64,000 bases of DNA from Vibrio sp. 99-8-1 (GCF_013114595.1 NZ_VTXE01000028.1:1-64000), one strand, 5' to 3'; positions 16,073-25,900 are shown, counted from the first letter of the stretch. Numbers and translations are program-made. The notes: a model not told the origin generated them from the letters alone.

Positions 16073-18364
16073 ATGTGCACAAAACATATCGACTGTTTGT
16101 CTAAAAACAGCACCAGCAAAATAGCAGCTGACTCTTGCAGCTCACCAAAAATCTCATCAATCAAAGCGGCAACATCAGAGAGTGATTCGTGTTGCGCGAG
16201 CAAATCTGTCTCGTCTTGTTGCTCAGAAGTGGAGGAACAAGAAGAGGAGAGTGACGGCTCCGGCTTAGATACCCTATATACATTTAACTGGAAAGTTGAA
16301 GGGATGGATTGTCCCTCCTGCGCAAAAAAAGTTGAAACCGCCGTGAATCAAATTGAAGGTGTTCAACAAGTAAAAGTACTTTTTGCGACAGAGAAGCTGG
16401 TGGTAAAAACGGATCAAAAATCTATCGCGACAACGATAGAGGCTGTGGTTAAAGAGACTGGGTTCTCACTGCTTGATACCTTGGCAGCCAAGCCTGATAA
16501 CGTTGATTTTACACTTAAAGGCATTGTTAAAGAAAATATTCAAGTGATAGCCCTTGCGATGGCAATGGTGCTGTCATTTATCCTGCAAGGTAGTTTCCCC
16601 GAATTTAGCAAATGGTCATTTGTTGCTATCTGTCTTCTTGGCCTGATTCCAATCTCAAAAAAAGCACTGCAACTGGCTAAAAACGGGTCACCATTTTCTA
16701 TAGAAACCTTAATGAGTGTTGCCGCACTAGGTGCTCTCTATCTGGGTGAGACGATTGAAGCATCGATGGTTTTACTGCTATTTCTTTTAGGTGAAAAACT
16801 GGAAGCATTTGCCGCTGCTCGTGCACGCAGTGGTGTTCAATCCTTGATGGCGTTAGTGCCAGAACAAGCGATAAAAATTGTGGATGGTGAACGAGTTGAA
16901 GTGGCCGCAGGGAGCCTACAGCCCAATGACGTTATTGAGGTTGCTCCGGGTGGTCGCCTTCCTGCGGATGGTGTTGTTATGTCTGACGCCAGTTTTGATG
17001 AAAGCGCGTTGACGGGGGAGTCGATTCCTGTAGAGCACAGTGCAGGTGAACAGGTTATGGCCGGTTCAGTGGTAGTGGATACCGTGGTTAGGCTAACGGT
17101 GACATCGAAACAAGGTGAAAATGCTATTGACCGAATTCTGCACCTTATTGAAGAAGCGGAATCACATAAAGCTCCTATAGAGCGATTTCTCGATAGGTTT
17201 AGTCGTTGGTATACGCCGTTAATGATGGTGCTTGCCGCCGCGGTGATCATTACTCCGCCTTTGTTATTTGCCCAACCATGGGAAACATGGATTTATAGAG
17301 GATTAGCACTTCTGTTGATTGCATGTCCGTGTGCATTGGTTATCTCTACCCCGGCCGCCATTACTTCTGGTTTAGCGGTAGCAGCAAAACGTGGGGCGCT
17401 CATTAAAGGTGGAGCGGCGTTAGAGTCGTTAGGCCGTATAGAGATGGTTGCATTTGATAAAACCGGTACGTTGACAGAAGGTAAGCCTCAGGTCACCGAT
17501 ATTGTTGGTTTAAATGGCAGAGAGAGGGAGTATATATTAACCCATGCAGCTGCGATTGAAGTTGGCTCTTCTCATCCGTTAGCGATCTCGTTAGTTAAAA
17601 AGGCGCGGAGCGAAAATGTGACACTGCCAGAAGCCGAAAATAAAAAAGCACTAATAGGTATTGGCTTGTCCGGAGAGATTGATGGCGTGCAGTATCAAGT
17701 ACTCTCTCCAAGTAAGATGAGTCAAGAGGTCACCGCTGAGATGGCGAGTCAAGTGACTCAGTTAGAACAGCAAGGTAAAACAGTGGTATATGTTCTAGAG
17801 CATCAGCAAGTCATTGGTGTTATAGCTTGGCAAGATACCTTGAGAAGTGATGCAAAAGAAGCGGTTAAGGAGCTAACAAGACTTGGCATTAATACGGTTA
17901 TGTTAACGGGTGACAATGAACGTAGTGCGCAAGGTATGTCAAGCAAGATTGATATTGATTACAAGGCAGGTTTGCTTCCAAATGACAAAGTTGACGCGAT
18001 TGCACACTACGCTAAAGAGCAACAAGTCGCGATGGTTGGCGATGGCATCAATGATGCTCCTGCTATGAAAGCGGCATCGGTAGGCATCGCCATGGGGGGA
18101 GGAACCGATGTGGCTCTTGATACCGCTGAGGCGGCATTAACACATAATCGTCTTGTTGAGTTACCGGCTATCATTCAACTTTCTAAAGCAACGCTAACGA
18201 ATATTCGTCAAAACATCACATTAGCATTGGGACTTAAAAGTGTTTTCTTAGTCACCAGCTTGTTTGGTATTACAGGGTTGTGGGTCGCTGTGTTGGCAGA
18301 TAGCGGCGCAACCGTATTAGTCACGTTAAATGCGCTTCGACTGTTAAAATACGGCAAGAAATAA
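16073..18364 (+). CDS. zntA: Zn(II)/Cd(II)/Pb(II)-exporting P1B-type ATPase
   Basis: A 763-residue inner-membrane metal pump. A Cys-rich N-terminal tail (Cys pairs at 40-41 and 49-50, plus C2, C8, C22) is followed by an acidic stretch and one heavy-metal-associated domain, GMDCPSCA (C80, C83). The pump core shows ALTGES, the transmembrane C418-P-C420 motif, D462-K-T-G-T phosphorylation site, SSHPLA and MVGDGINDAPA. Eight membrane helices fit the family. CPC plus the MerR promoter fits the zinc-type rather than the copper-type subgroup. AAGGAAG precedes ATG 16073. A long hairpin follows the stop. Confidence 0.94.
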   Translation: MCTKHIDCLSKNSTSKIAADSCSSPKISSIKAATSESDSCCASKSVSSCCSEVEEQEEESDGSGLDTLYTFNWKVEGMDCPSCAKKVETAVNQIEGVQQVKVLFATEKLVVKTDQKSIATTIEAVVKETGFSLLDTLAAKPDNVDFTLKGIVKENIQVIALAMAMVLSFILQGSFPEFSKWSFVAICLLGLIPISKKALQLAKNGSPFSIETLMSVAALGALYLGETIEASMVLLLFLLGEKLEAFAAARARSGVQSLMALVPEQAIKIVDGERVEVAAGSLQPNDVIEVAPGGRLPADGVVMSDASFDESALTGESIPVEHSAGEQVMAGSVVVDTVVRLTVTSKQGENAIDRILHLIEEAESHKAPIERFLDRFSRWYTPLMMVLAAAVIITPPLLFAQPWETWIYRGLALLLIACPCALVISTPAAITSGLAVAAKRGALIKGGAALESLGRIEMVAFDKTGTLTEGKPQVTDIVGLNGREREYILTHAAAIEVGSSHPLAISLVKKARSENVTLPEAENKKALIGIGLSGEIDGVQYQVLSPSKMSQEVTAEMASQVTQLEQQGKTVVYVLEHQQVIGVIAWQDTLRSDAKEAVKELTRLGINTVMLTGDNERSAQGMSSKIDIDYKAGLLPNDKVDAIAHYAKEQQVAMVGDGINDAPAMKAASVGIAMGGGTDVALDTAEAALTHNRLVELPAIIQLSKATLTNIRQNITLALGLKSVFLVTSLFGITGLWVAVLADSGATVLVTLNALRLLKYGKK

Positions 18365-18387
18365 CACATTCGTCAGTGGTACAAAAA

Positions 18388-18422
18388 GCAAGTATCTGAA
18401 AGGCAATATTTCAGATGCTTGC
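18388..18422 (+). terminator. Hairpin/terminator after zntA
   Basis: A 14-bp stem (GCAAGTATCTGAAA / TTTCAGATGCTTGC, one G.U pair) with a 7-base loop, 23 bp after the zntA stop. The following T-run is short (TATCCTTT), so termination strength is uncertain. Confidence 0.6.
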
Positions 18423-18509
18423 TATCCTTTCAGTGTAACTTGATTAGATAGAACAAAAAGTGTGATGCCAATCGGTTTTTCATGTAATTGCAAATGTGAT
18501 AACAATTTA

Positions 18510-18531
18510 ATTTGTGACTTGTATCACCATT
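18510..18531 (+). promoter_or_regulatory. CRP-type site upstream of udp
   Basis: TGTGA-CTTGTA-TCACC at 18513-18528 matches the CRP consensus at nine of ten core bases. Additional TGTGA half sites lie at 18461 and 18495. E. coli udp is controlled by CRP and CytR at tandem sites, so the arrangement fits the downstream gene. Confidence 0.7.
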
Positions 18532-18620
18532 TGTTGGTCGTTTGTCCGCTAAAGTTGTTTATTATCCGTAATTAATTAATTAATGGCTAATATCAAATTT
18601 GCCAATTTAAGGAGCCACCT

Positions 18621-19379
18621 ATGTCTCAACCAGTTTTTCACCTAGGTATTACTGAAGCCGATCTTAAAGGCGCTACTGTTGCAATTATTCCGGGCGACCC
18701 TGATCGCGTGCCTAAAATTGCAAATGAGATGGATAACCCAGTACAACTTGCAAGCCATCGTGAATATAACGTTTATCTAGCTGAGCTAGATGGTAAATCA
18801 GTAGTCGTATGTTCTACTGGTATTGGTGGCCCATCAACTTCTATTGCCGTTGAAGAGCTTGCTCAATGTGGTGTTCGCACTTTCTTACGTGTTGGTACTA
18901 CTGGTGCGATTCAAGAAGACGTGAATGTTGGCGATATGATCGTAACCACGGGTTCTGTTCGTCTTGACGGTGCAAGCCTGCACTTTGCTCCAATGGAATT
19001 CCCAGCGGTTGCAGATTTCCAAGTTGCTACAGCAATGAAAGAAGCAGTAGAAGAGACAGGTGCAACGGTTCATATGGGTGTGACAGCATCAAGTGATACT
19101 TTCTACCCTGGTCAAGAGCGTTATGACACATTCTCTGGCCGTGTTGTTAAGCGTTTCCAAGGCTCAATGCAAGAGTGGCAAGATATGGGCGTTCTTAACT
19201 TTGAAATGGAATCTGCAACATTACTGACAATGTGTGCAAGCTCTGGTTTGCAAGCTGGTTGTGTCGCGGGTGTTATTATTAACCGTACACAGAAAGAGAT
19301 TCCAGATCATGCCACACTAAAAGCAACAGAGACTCGTTCAATCGAAGTTGTAATTGCTGCAGCACGTAAAATGATCTAA
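18621..19379 (+). CDS. udp: Uridine phosphorylase
   Basis: Phosphorolyses uridine to uracil and ribose-1-phosphate in pyrimidine salvage; cytosolic hexamer. The 252 residues match E. coli Udp in length. Visible family blocks are [15 protein letters not shown] (phosphate loop), [41 protein letters not shown] and the nucleoside-binding [17 protein letters not shown] precedes ATG 18621. It is monocistronic with a clear terminator and CRP-like sites upstream. Confidence 0.96.
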   Translation: MSQPVFHLGITEADLKGATVAIIPGDPDRVPKIANEMDNPVQLASHREYNVYLAELDGKSVVVCSTGIGGPSTSIAVEELAQCGVRTFLRVGTTGAIQEDVNVGDMIVTTGSVRLDGASLHFAPMEFPAVADFQVATAMKEAVEETGATVHMGVTASSDTFYPGQERYDTFSGRVVKRFQGSMQEWQDMGVLNFEMESATLLTMCASSGLQAGCVAGVIINRTQKEIPDHATLKATETRSIEVVIAAARKMI

Positions 19380-19398
19380 CTTGTTGTTAAGTTGAAAG

Positions 19399-19431
19399 AA
19401 AAGGCCGATGCATTTATGCATCGGCCTTTTT
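19399..19431 (+). terminator. Intrinsic terminator of udp
   Basis: A perfect 14-bp stem AAAAGGCCGATGCA / TGCATCGGCCTTTT around TTTA, with a T-run. It probably also serves the converging DUF1887 gene. Confidence 0.95.
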
Positions 19432-19502
19432 AATGGGGCTAATTTGACCGAACTTGGGATATCTTATATTTCTATTAAGTTATCCCGTGTTTGAGTAAAT
19501 TA

Positions 19503-20663
19503 TTACAACTCTTCGTGGCCGCCAGCTTCACAGAACCATTCTGTTAAATATCTCTTTAAGCTTTTTAGCTCGTCGGGGCCAATGAGCGCCAAGCCAAGAT
19601 CTTCCGCCCGGGTAATATCATTGTGTCGCAGCGGACGAAAGCTCACTAACATCGCTCTTGCTTGTAAGCCACCGAGTAAGTCTCGTAGCGATTCCAGTTT
19701 ATATAAGGTATCGTCACCATCGTCACGCATGCCTTTGGTCTTACACTCTATTATATGGAGCTTATTGTTTACCACGGTGGCCACATCTAGTTCATTACGA
19801 ACTTCTCGCTCACCAAGTTGACGATAAACCTGCACGTTTAGAGAACGGTCCTGAATGGTTGGTAATTCATCTTGGATCTGTTTAACCGTGCTGTGAACCA
19901 GTGTTTCTAACCACTCTCCATTAGAGAATCGTCTAGCATCTTCGCTTGCGAATGTGAGAATACCGTTTTGATATGCCGCTAGTTTGGTGTCAACCAGATC
20001 AGAAAGTAGCATATTGAGTTCGCGATAACCTTGCTGTTTTTCCGTTAAGCCGACATCCAGTTTTTGCTCTTTGCGACAGGTTGTGGCGAGGTAATTCAAT
20101 GTTGCCAGACCGGGACCTAACTCGAGCGCGTTCCCAGCCCATTTTTGCCCTAGTTCATACAATTTTTGGTCAAGTTGGTCAGGCAGGTCATGCTCGTTAA
20201 ACTCTGCTCTTGCGCCAAATACAGTGAGATAATCATCAATGGTAATATGATCTTGTAACTGAGCATCCGCGGCGTCTTCAGGGTATATCCAGCAAATTTT
20301 GTCACTGTTTGGTTCTACAACAAAAATTTCCCAATTGTTGCGCCTAAACATTTCATAAACGGTCAATAAACGGTGTCGTAAACCACAACTAGCGTTAAGC
20401 ATGATGGACTTACCACGTTTTACTAAGTCGTTTTCAAGGTTGTGAATAGCTTGACGAATAAGTGCAGTATCTACGATAGAAGAGATTTGAAAGAATTCGG
20501 TATCGATATTGCGTTGGCTTAAAACGGTTGCTAAACGTTGATAAATGCTTTCTTGAGATTTGTCGCCAATGAAAATAATGTGTTGGCAAGAAGAACGGTT
20601 GTCTAACAGCGGTGTGATAAGACGTATCGGGTCTTGATCAATAATGCCTACGTGAACGGTCAT
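19503..20663 (-). CDS. DUF1887 CARF-domain protein with PD-(D/E)XK nuclease domain
   Basis: A 386-residue protein of the VC1899 type, related to the cyclic-oligoadenylate-activated nucleases Card1/Can2. Residues 1-130 form a Rossmann-like CARF domain; its nucleotide-loop motif reads N90-A-S-C-G-L-R-H rather than the TGGTK of CRISPR-linked members. A linker winged-helix region (about 150-245) leads to a restriction-type nuclease with E253, D293 and E306-C-K308 (LHIIECKTKG). All catalytic residues are intact. No CRISPR-Cas gene is nearby; it stands alone between udp and a chemoreceptor. The activating ligand and biological role are unknown; stress- or phage-induced nucleic-acid cleavage is inferred. 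Confidence 0.88.
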   Translation of the reverse strand: MTVHVGIIDQDPIRLITPLLDNRSSCQHIIFIGDKSQESIYQRLATVLSQRNIDTEFFQISSIVDTALIRQAIHNLENDLVKRGKSIMLNASCGLRHRLLTVYEMFRRNNWEIFVVEPNSDKICWIYPEDAADAQLQDHITIDDYLTVFGARAEFNEHDLPDQLDQKLYELGQKWAGNALELGPGLATLNYLATTCRKEQKLDVGLTEKQQGYRELNMLLSDLVDTKLAAYQNGILTFASEDARRFSNGEWLETLVHSTVKQIQDELPTIQDRSLNVQVYRQLGEREVRNELDVATVVNNKLHIIECKTKGMRDDGDDTLYKLESLRDLLGGLQARAMLVSFRPLRHNDITRAEDLGLALIGPDELKSLKRYLTEWFCEAGGHEEL

Positions 20664-20746
20664 GGTGCGTCCTCTTTAATTATAAGGTTTGGTCTATGAG
20701 TGTTGCTAGCCACAACAGACCTATATAACGATATGGTATTCACTAT

Positions 20747-20781
20747 AAAAAAAACAAGGGTGAATTAACACTAATTCACCC
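20747..20781 (-). terminator. Intrinsic terminator of the chemoreceptor gene
   Basis: A perfect 10-bp stem (GGGTGAATTA / TAATTCACCC) with a 4-base loop is followed on the minus strand by TTG and eight T. It starts 90 bp after the stop of the minus-strand chemoreceptor gene. Confidence 0.9.
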
Positions 20782-20870
20782 AATATTACCAATATATCTC
20801 GTTTTCCTTACAATCTATAGGCTGATTTGTATTGAATCCTTATAAAACTTCTCTACAACATACCTCAGTT

Positions 20871-22862
20871 CTATAGTTTGAACTGATGAACCAAGTTATC
20901 TTGCTGCTGCGCGAGATCGGCCATATTGTTACTGACATCTGCTATCGTTGACATGGCCTGATGGCTTTCAGAGGCGATATGATTGATATCTTCTAGGCTT
21001 CGTGCAATATCAGATGTCGTTTCACTCTGCTCTAAAGCTGCTTGTGAAATATGGCTACTCATGTGACTTATTTCCAAAATCAGCGCTTGTATCTCTTCCA
21101 TGGAACTATTGGCATCGGATGCTTGTGCCACGGATTGCTCCATATCACTCATACAACTTTCAATCACGGTACCAGCGGTTTGAGAACTGGACTGAAGGTT
21201 ATTGATCATACCTTCAATTTCTTCCGTTGATTCCGTGGTTTTTTGCGCTAACACACGAACCTCGTCTGCGACTACCGCAAAACCTCTTCCTTGTTCTCCC
21301 GCTCGTGCCGCTTCAATTGCCGCATTCAGAGCCAGCAAGTTGGTTTGCTCTGCTATACCACGGATCACATCCAGTATCGAACCAATTTCGCTGCTCATGT
21401 TTTTAAGCTGAGAAACCGCCACAACAGATTCGTTTAAGCGACCTTCTAATTGATTGATGGTGGTAATATTTTGGTTCATAACTTGACGGCCAGTGTCAGA
21501 CGCTTTTTCAACTTGTCTCACTTTTTCTAATGAGCTCTGAGCGCTTTGAGTGACTTCGGCAACGGAGTGCTCCATTTCGGTCATTGCCGTGGCAACATTT
21601 GCGGTTTGTTCTCGCTGATTATTTAACTTACTTTGCGCGTCATTTGAGGTGTTTTGATTATCACTCGCTGCTGCGGTTAAGTTAACAGAGGCATCGTTAA
21701 GCTTGACTAAAATTTGGTGAAGGTTGTTTGCTAAGCTGTTGATATGGTCGCTGACAAGGCCGAACTCATTATTATATTTGTTATCAATCCTTTTCGTCAT
21801 ATCTCCGCCAGCGAGGGCTTCCAGTGTCTCGAAGATACGGGCTAAAGGAGATCGAACACTGTGGGCAATGTGATAGCCGATACCTGACGCCAAAATAATC
21901 ACAACCACGCCAAGAATAATCGCTTCTAGCATGCCGTTGTTATAAATGGTCTCGGCTTGTTCTAATGACTGCTCTAATTCTCCGGTAGCAACATTGTTGA
22001 ACTCATTGAGTAATACCATGCCGTTATCAATTTTTGTCGCTAGGTTTTGAATGTTGGTGTAGAGATCATTTTTGGCCGTTAGGTAAGCAAAATGTTGATC
22101 AAGTACGCCGCCGGGCTTGCCAATATCTTGAGTAAATTGCGCGACTGAGTCATCGAACTTTCCTCGAATCGCCGGCACTTGTGTTAGTAAGCTATTAAAT
22201 GCGTAGTTAAGATGAGAGACCGCTTTGGTGTTCTTCTCTACCGCTTGTTTTACGAATGCGGTATCACTACTTGCCAATGCGTCAGATGTGGCAATTTCAG
22301 CATCTTTTAGTTTAATAAAGTAGCTTTTTGCGACCAGTTTGACAGAGATACTCTTTTGACCCGCTACATACTCTTTCATACCGAGGTTTAGCTCAGAGGT
22401 GAGCTTCTGAAAACGGCGGACAGACTGTTGTACTTGCTCTTGATTCGAGAACATTTTTTGATAATTGTTCATCGCCTCTTGTGCTTCAGAAAAATATTGT
22501 TGCTCAAGTTGAGCCAGTTTTTCAATGTCATCACTTAATTGTGGGTAGGCTTTACTGGCCGTTTCAAGCTGAGTTGATATTTGTTGGTACTCTTTTTGAG
22601 CCGCAGAGAAACTACTTCTACTTTGCTCCATCCGTGCGGCGTCTTGTGTAGTCAGGAAGTCTTTAAAGGCTTTATCTGCGGATAATAACTGCACGCTAGT
22701 TTGATTGGAGAGAGAGACGAGTGGCAGTGATTGCTGAGTTACCGTACTGAATTTTGAATGGATATCATTGATTCCACCAAGCATGATAGTAATGGTTACT
22801 ATAAACATAATGACAATAACTAAAAATCCAGCGTACATACGCTTGATTACCGAACCTTTCAT
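20871..22862 (-). CDS. Methyl-accepting chemotaxis protein
   Basis: A 663-residue inner-membrane chemoreceptor. Start 22862 has GAGGAG upstream; longer forms to 22970 have none. TM1 is about residues 10-30. A large helical periplasmic sensor (about 31-355, rich in coiled-coil heptads, HBM-like in length) is followed by TM2 ([21 protein letters not shown]), a HAMP domain and the signalling hairpin tip [20 protein letters not shown]. No CheR/CheB pentapeptide is present at the C-terminus. HBM-type sensors often bind organic acids; the ligand is not predictable here. Confidence 0.93.
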   Translation of the reverse strand: MKGSVIKRMYAGFLVIVIMFIVTITIMLGGINDIHSKFSTVTQQSLPLVSLSNQTSVQLLSADKAFKDFLTTQDAARMEQSRSSFSAAQKEYQQISTQLETASKAYPQLSDDIEKLAQLEQQYFSEAQEAMNNYQKMFSNQEQVQQSVRRFQKLTSELNLGMKEYVAGQKSISVKLVAKSYFIKLKDAEIATSDALASSDTAFVKQAVEKNTKAVSHLNYAFNSLLTQVPAIRGKFDDSVAQFTQDIGKPGGVLDQHFAYLTAKNDLYTNIQNLATKIDNGMVLLNEFNNVATGELEQSLEQAETIYNNGMLEAIILGVVVIILASGIGYHIAHSVRSPLARIFETLEALAGGDMTKRIDNKYNNEFGLVSDHINSLANNLHQILVKLNDASVNLTAAASDNQNTSNDAQSKLNNQREQTANVATAMTEMEHSVAEVTQSAQSSLEKVRQVEKASDTGRQVMNQNITTINQLEGRLNESVVAVSQLKNMSSEIGSILDVIRGIAEQTNLLALNAAIEAARAGEQGRGFAVVADEVRVLAQKTTESTEEIEGMINNLQSSSQTAGTVIESCMSDMEQSVAQASDANSSMEEIQALILEISHMSSHISQAALEQSETTSDIARSLEDINHIASESHQAMSTIADVSNNMADLAQQQDNLVHQFKL

Positions 22863-22888
22863 TCTCTCTCCTCGCTTATAAAAAGCAT

Positions 22889-22930
22889 AAAACAGCCAAT
22901 GAGCTGTTTTAAATATGGGCTTTGAGCCCA
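22889..22930 (-). other. Two adjacent hairpins in the chemoreceptor leader
   Basis: AAAACAGC/GCTGTTTT (22889-22910) and TGGGCT/AGCCCA (22915-22930) lie 27-68 bp before the chemoreceptor start, inside its probable mRNA leader. Two more hairpins lie further upstream at 23000-23045. Confidence 0.5.
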
Positions 22931-22999
22931 TTAATAAATGTTTACATCTTAGCTTCATTTCGGCGCGCATACTGAGATAGCTACCTCAAAACTAATGAC

Positions 23000-23045
23000 A
23001 AATTCATGTGCTACATGAATTTTTCAGTGATTGAACACTGTTTTT
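23000..23045 (+). other. Hairpin pair between chemoreceptor gene and hinT
   Basis: A perfect 10-bp stem (AAATTCATGT/ACATGAATTT, 23000-23022) is followed by CAGTG/CACTG and five T (23025-23045), which looks like a + strand terminator although no + strand gene precedes it. The hinT -10 TATAAT is at 23085-23090, downstream. Confidence 0.45.
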
Positions 23046-23110
23046 AATTGTGATTTTTAGACCCTTCACGCATACTTAGCCGGATATAATTTCGCTGTAA
23101 GGAGCATAAA

Positions 23111-23461
23111 ATGGCCGAAGAAACCATCTTTAGTAAAATCATTCGTAAAGAGATCAAGTCTGATATCGTTTATCAGGATGATTTGGTCACCGCATTTCGA
23201 GATGTCACCCCACGAGCTCCTAGCCACATTTTAATCGTACCCAATAAGCTTATTCCTACCATCAATGATATTGAGGAACAAGATGAGCTAACCATGGGAC
23301 GTATGTTTACTGTGGCGAAAAAATTGGCCAAGGAAGAGGGCATTGATGAAGATGGCTACCGTTTAATCATGAACTGTAACAGTCATGGTGGACAAGAAGT
23401 TTACCACATTCATATGCACTTGCTTGGTGGCCGACCATTAGGCCCACTGCTGCTTGGTTAA
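23111..23461 (+). CDS. hinT: HIT-family purine nucleoside phosphoramidase
   Basis: A 116-residue histidine-triad hydrolase that cleaves AMP-lysine and other adenosine phosphoramidates; cytosolic dimer. The HIT motif HIHMHLLGG is near residue 101, with the conserved [17 protein letters not shown] block upstream. TAAGGAG precedes the ATG. It begins a run of lipoprotein and kinase genes, in the same order as E. coli hinT-ycfL-lpoB-thiK. Confidence 0.96.
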   Translation: MAEETIFSKIIRKEIKSDIVYQDDLVTAFRDVTPRAPSHILIVPNKLIPTINDIEEQDELTMGRMFTVAKKLAKEEGIDEDGYRLIMNCNSHGGQEVYHIHMHLLGGRPLGPLLLG

Positions 23462-23488
23462 ATTTCAACAAAGATTAAAGAAAGAACT

Positions 23489-24898
23489 ATGTTGAAAAAT
23501 AAAGGCATAAAGCAAGTTGTTCGCTTCGCTTTTGTTGCATCTTCGGCTGCAGTCATTACCGCATGTTCATCAATTTCTGCTGGCAATCTATTTAGCCATT
23601 ACAGTATGCAAAACAGCGCTGTATATAGAGCGGTTGAATTAGGTGATTATCAGCAGGCCGAGGATCTACTGCCTGACCTGGTGGGTGGCGATATCCTGGA
23701 TAATATGGAAAAGGGCAGGGTAACCTTCTTAAACCAGTCTTATTCGGAGAGCAAAAGCTATCTTGAAAGCAGTGAATGGGCGGTAAGAAAACAGCAAGAG
23801 CAGGCCACCATCTCCATTAGTGAGAGTGCAAAAGATCTCGGCTCATTAGCCATTAATGATAATTTAAAAACCTACCATCCTGCTGACTATGAGCTTGGCT
23901 TTCTGCATCTCTATCTTGGCTTAAACTATCTGAAAGAGAATTCTCTTGAAGGCGCTTTGGTTGAAGTAAGAAAAGCAAACCAAGTACAAGAAAGAGCAAA
24001 AGCAGAACGTCAAAGTGAGCTAGAAGCGGCTGAAAACGAAATGAAGCAGAGTGGCTTAAGTCCCAATCTGGGGTCCATTTTAGCCAACTATCCAGATGCA
24101 GGAAGCTCACTACAAGCGGTTCAAAATGGCTATTTATTGTATTTATCCGCGTTACTTTATGAAACCGCAGGTGAGTTAAATAACGCCTATGTAGATTACC
24201 GTCGGGCTTTAGCGGTGATGCCAGAGAATCGTGAAGTAATAGACGGCACTATTCGTGTTGCGAAGTCTCTCGGAATGAGAAGTGATCTAGCTTTACTGAC
24301 AAAAGAGTATGGAAATCGTCAGCGACTTGCGGATGGTCAGTCTAGAATTATAGTGATTGATGAACAAGGCGTTGTGTCCGCTAAACAGGGTTGGAAACAG
24401 TCTCTACCGGTATACTCCAATGGTGACTGGGCATACTACACTCTATCGTTGCCGTATTACCCTAACGCTGTTTCGCCACGATTTGCTACGCTTAAATTGG
24501 ATAGTAAGGCATTTACTCATTCCAAATTGGTTAATGTAAATGTAATGGCACAACAAGATTTATCTGAACGCCTGCCAACTATATTAATTAGGCAAGCGCT
24601 AAGAGTGATCGCAAAAGAGCAGCTTCGTCGTGAGACGTCAAACAAGGATGATGTTGGTAATTTATTGATAAATGTATGGAATGTATTAACTGAGCAGCCG
24701 GACACTCGGGGCTGGCAAACCTTACCTGCCAATGTATATAGCAGCAGTTCGGTGGTTGCCGCTGGCAAGCATACACTCAGTTATGCTGATAATATTTATC
24801 CGATTACTACGGAACCCAATCAAACCACACTTGTCTGGTTATCTAGGCAAGGAAACAGTTCAACCATTTGGCATAAACAGCTGGGGAATCTTCAATGA
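23489..24898 (+). CDS. COG3014-type lipoprotein, TPR-like
   Basis: A 469-residue predicted lipoprotein with signal peptide and lipobox ITAC (Cys26). The body resembles uncharacterised COG3014 proteins. Helical TPR-like repeats lie at about 45-260 (VYRAVELGDYQQAEDLLPD, LGFLHLYLGLNYLKENSLEGALVEV, ELNNAYVDYRRALAVMPEN), then a beta-rich C-terminal domain. It is inserted between hinT and ycfL, where E. coli has nothing. Its end overlaps the ycfL start by four bases (ATGA), so translation is coupled. An outer-membrane role near peptidoglycan synthesis is suggested only by the lpoB neighbour. Confidence 0.82.
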   Translation: MLKNKGIKQVVRFAFVASSAAVITACSSISAGNLFSHYSMQNSAVYRAVELGDYQQAEDLLPDLVGGDILDNMEKGRVTFLNQSYSESKSYLESSEWAVRKQQEQATISISESAKDLGSLAINDNLKTYHPADYELGFLHLYLGLNYLKENSLEGALVEVRKANQVQERAKAERQSELEAAENEMKQSGLSPNLGSILANYPDAGSSLQAVQNGYLLYLSALLYETAGELNNAYVDYRRALAVMPENREVIDGTIRVAKSLGMRSDLALLTKEYGNRQRLADGQSRIIVIDEQGVVSAKQGWKQSLPVYSNGDWAYYTLSLPYYPNAVSPRFATLKLDSKAFTHSKLVNVNVMAQQDLSERLPTILIRQALRVIAKEQLRRETSNKDDVGNLLINVWNVLTEQPDTRGWQTLPANVYSSSSVVAAGKHTLSYADNIYPITTEPNQTTLVWLSRQGNSSTIWHKQLGNLQ

Positions 24899-25284
24899 AA
24901 AAAATTACGCTGATTTTTTTGTTTACGGTGGCATTAATAGGTTGTGCTAAAAATACCGCTGGATTAAGAGTCGATGGCGATTCTCAAAACGTTATGTTTG
25001 GAGATAGCGTACTCGGTGGGCGTGTTGCGATTGATAATATTGCGACGGTTGATGTCGAAAATCACGCCCGAGGTATTGTTACGCTCACAAGCCAGTACAA
25101 AGCAGATTTACATGTTCAATATCGGTTTTACTGGTATGACAATCAAGGTTTAGAAGTGAACTCTAAACAGAGTGCATGGAAACAACAAATTATTCGAGGC
25201 TTCGAAACTATTTCAATATCGGAGGTCTCAATTAACCCAAATGGCAAACAATTCCGCGTTCAAATTCGCCAAGCAGATAAATAA
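24895..25284 (+). CDS. ycfL: YcfL-family lipoprotein
   Basis: A small 129-residue lipoprotein with lipobox LIGC (Cys17) and a beta-sandwich-like YcfL/DUF1425 domain (AIDNIATVDVENHARGIVTL, VQYRFYWYDNQGLEV). It overlaps the preceding gene by four bases and is ten bases before lpoB, so all three are translated from one message. Function unknown. Confidence 0.88.
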   Translation: MKKITLIFLFTVALIGCAKNTAGLRVDGDSQNVMFGDSVLGGRVAIDNIATVDVENHARGIVTLTSQYKADLHVQYRFYWYDNQGLEVNSKQSAWKQQIIRGFETISISEVSINPNGKQFRVQIRQADK

Positions 25285-25293
25285 GGAATCAAA

Positions 25294-25884
25294 ATGAAAA
25301 AAGGTGTTATTGCTCTTTTAGGCTTAGCTATGATTTTAGGTGGCTGTTCAACTAAGGTAAGTTACGGAGATGCGCAAGAAGCGGAAACCACCACCATTGA
25401 TTTTGGCTCGACTGATTTACAAAAGATTGCCGCAGAAATGACAGATAGCATGCTGATGTCTGGCTCTGTTGCGGCGATTACACGAGATAATCGTCCTATC
25501 GTTTTTGTTGAACGTATTAAAAACAAAACCAGTGAACATATCGATACTGAGTCAGTAACAGATACCATTAGTACTAAGATGCTTAACTCAGGCAAGTTTC
25601 GTTTTGTAGATATGGACCGTGTTGAGTCGGTACGTAAACAGCTTAACTTCCAAAACAATGATGAACTAGTGAATCAGAGCAGTGCTATTCAGTTTGGTAA
25701 AATGGTTGGCGCGCAATATATGCTGTATGGCAACCTAGCAAGCATTGTTAAGCAGACAGGCAGTAAGAAAGACGTTTACTATAAAATGACAATGCGTCTG
25801 ATGGATCTAGAAAGTGGCTTAATTGAATGGGCAGATGAAACTGAGATTCGAAAACAGCAAGAAAAAAGTTTACTAGGCCTGTAA
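25294..25884 (+). CDS. lpoB: LpoB, outer-membrane activator of PBP1b
   Basis: A 196-residue lipoprotein (lipobox LGGC, Cys18) that crosses the periplasm and stimulates the glycosyltransferase and transpeptidase of PBP1b in E. coli. The globular domain includes IVFVERIKNKTSEHIDTESV, SGKFRFVDMDRVESVR and GAQYMLYGNLASIV, the conserved LpoB blocks. The linker after the lipobox is short (about 25 residues), as in non-enteric members. A palindromic dispersed motif lies 16 bp after the stop. Confidence 0.93.
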   Translation: MKKGVIALLGLAMILGGCSTKVSYGDAQEAETTTIDFGSTDLQKIAAEMTDSMLMSGSVAAITRDNRPIVFVERIKNKTSEHIDTESVTDTISTKMLNSGKFRFVDMDRVESVRKQLNFQNNDELVNQSSAIQFGKMVGAQYMLYGNLASIVKQTGSKKDVYYKMTMRLMDLESGLIEWADETEIRKQQEKSLLGL

Positions 25885-25900
25885 CAGCGCGATTAGAAAC

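Noticed and set aside
19503-22862. CRISPR array or cas genes near the CARF protein
   Set aside because: No regularly spaced direct repeats and no Cas-like proteins are present in the window.
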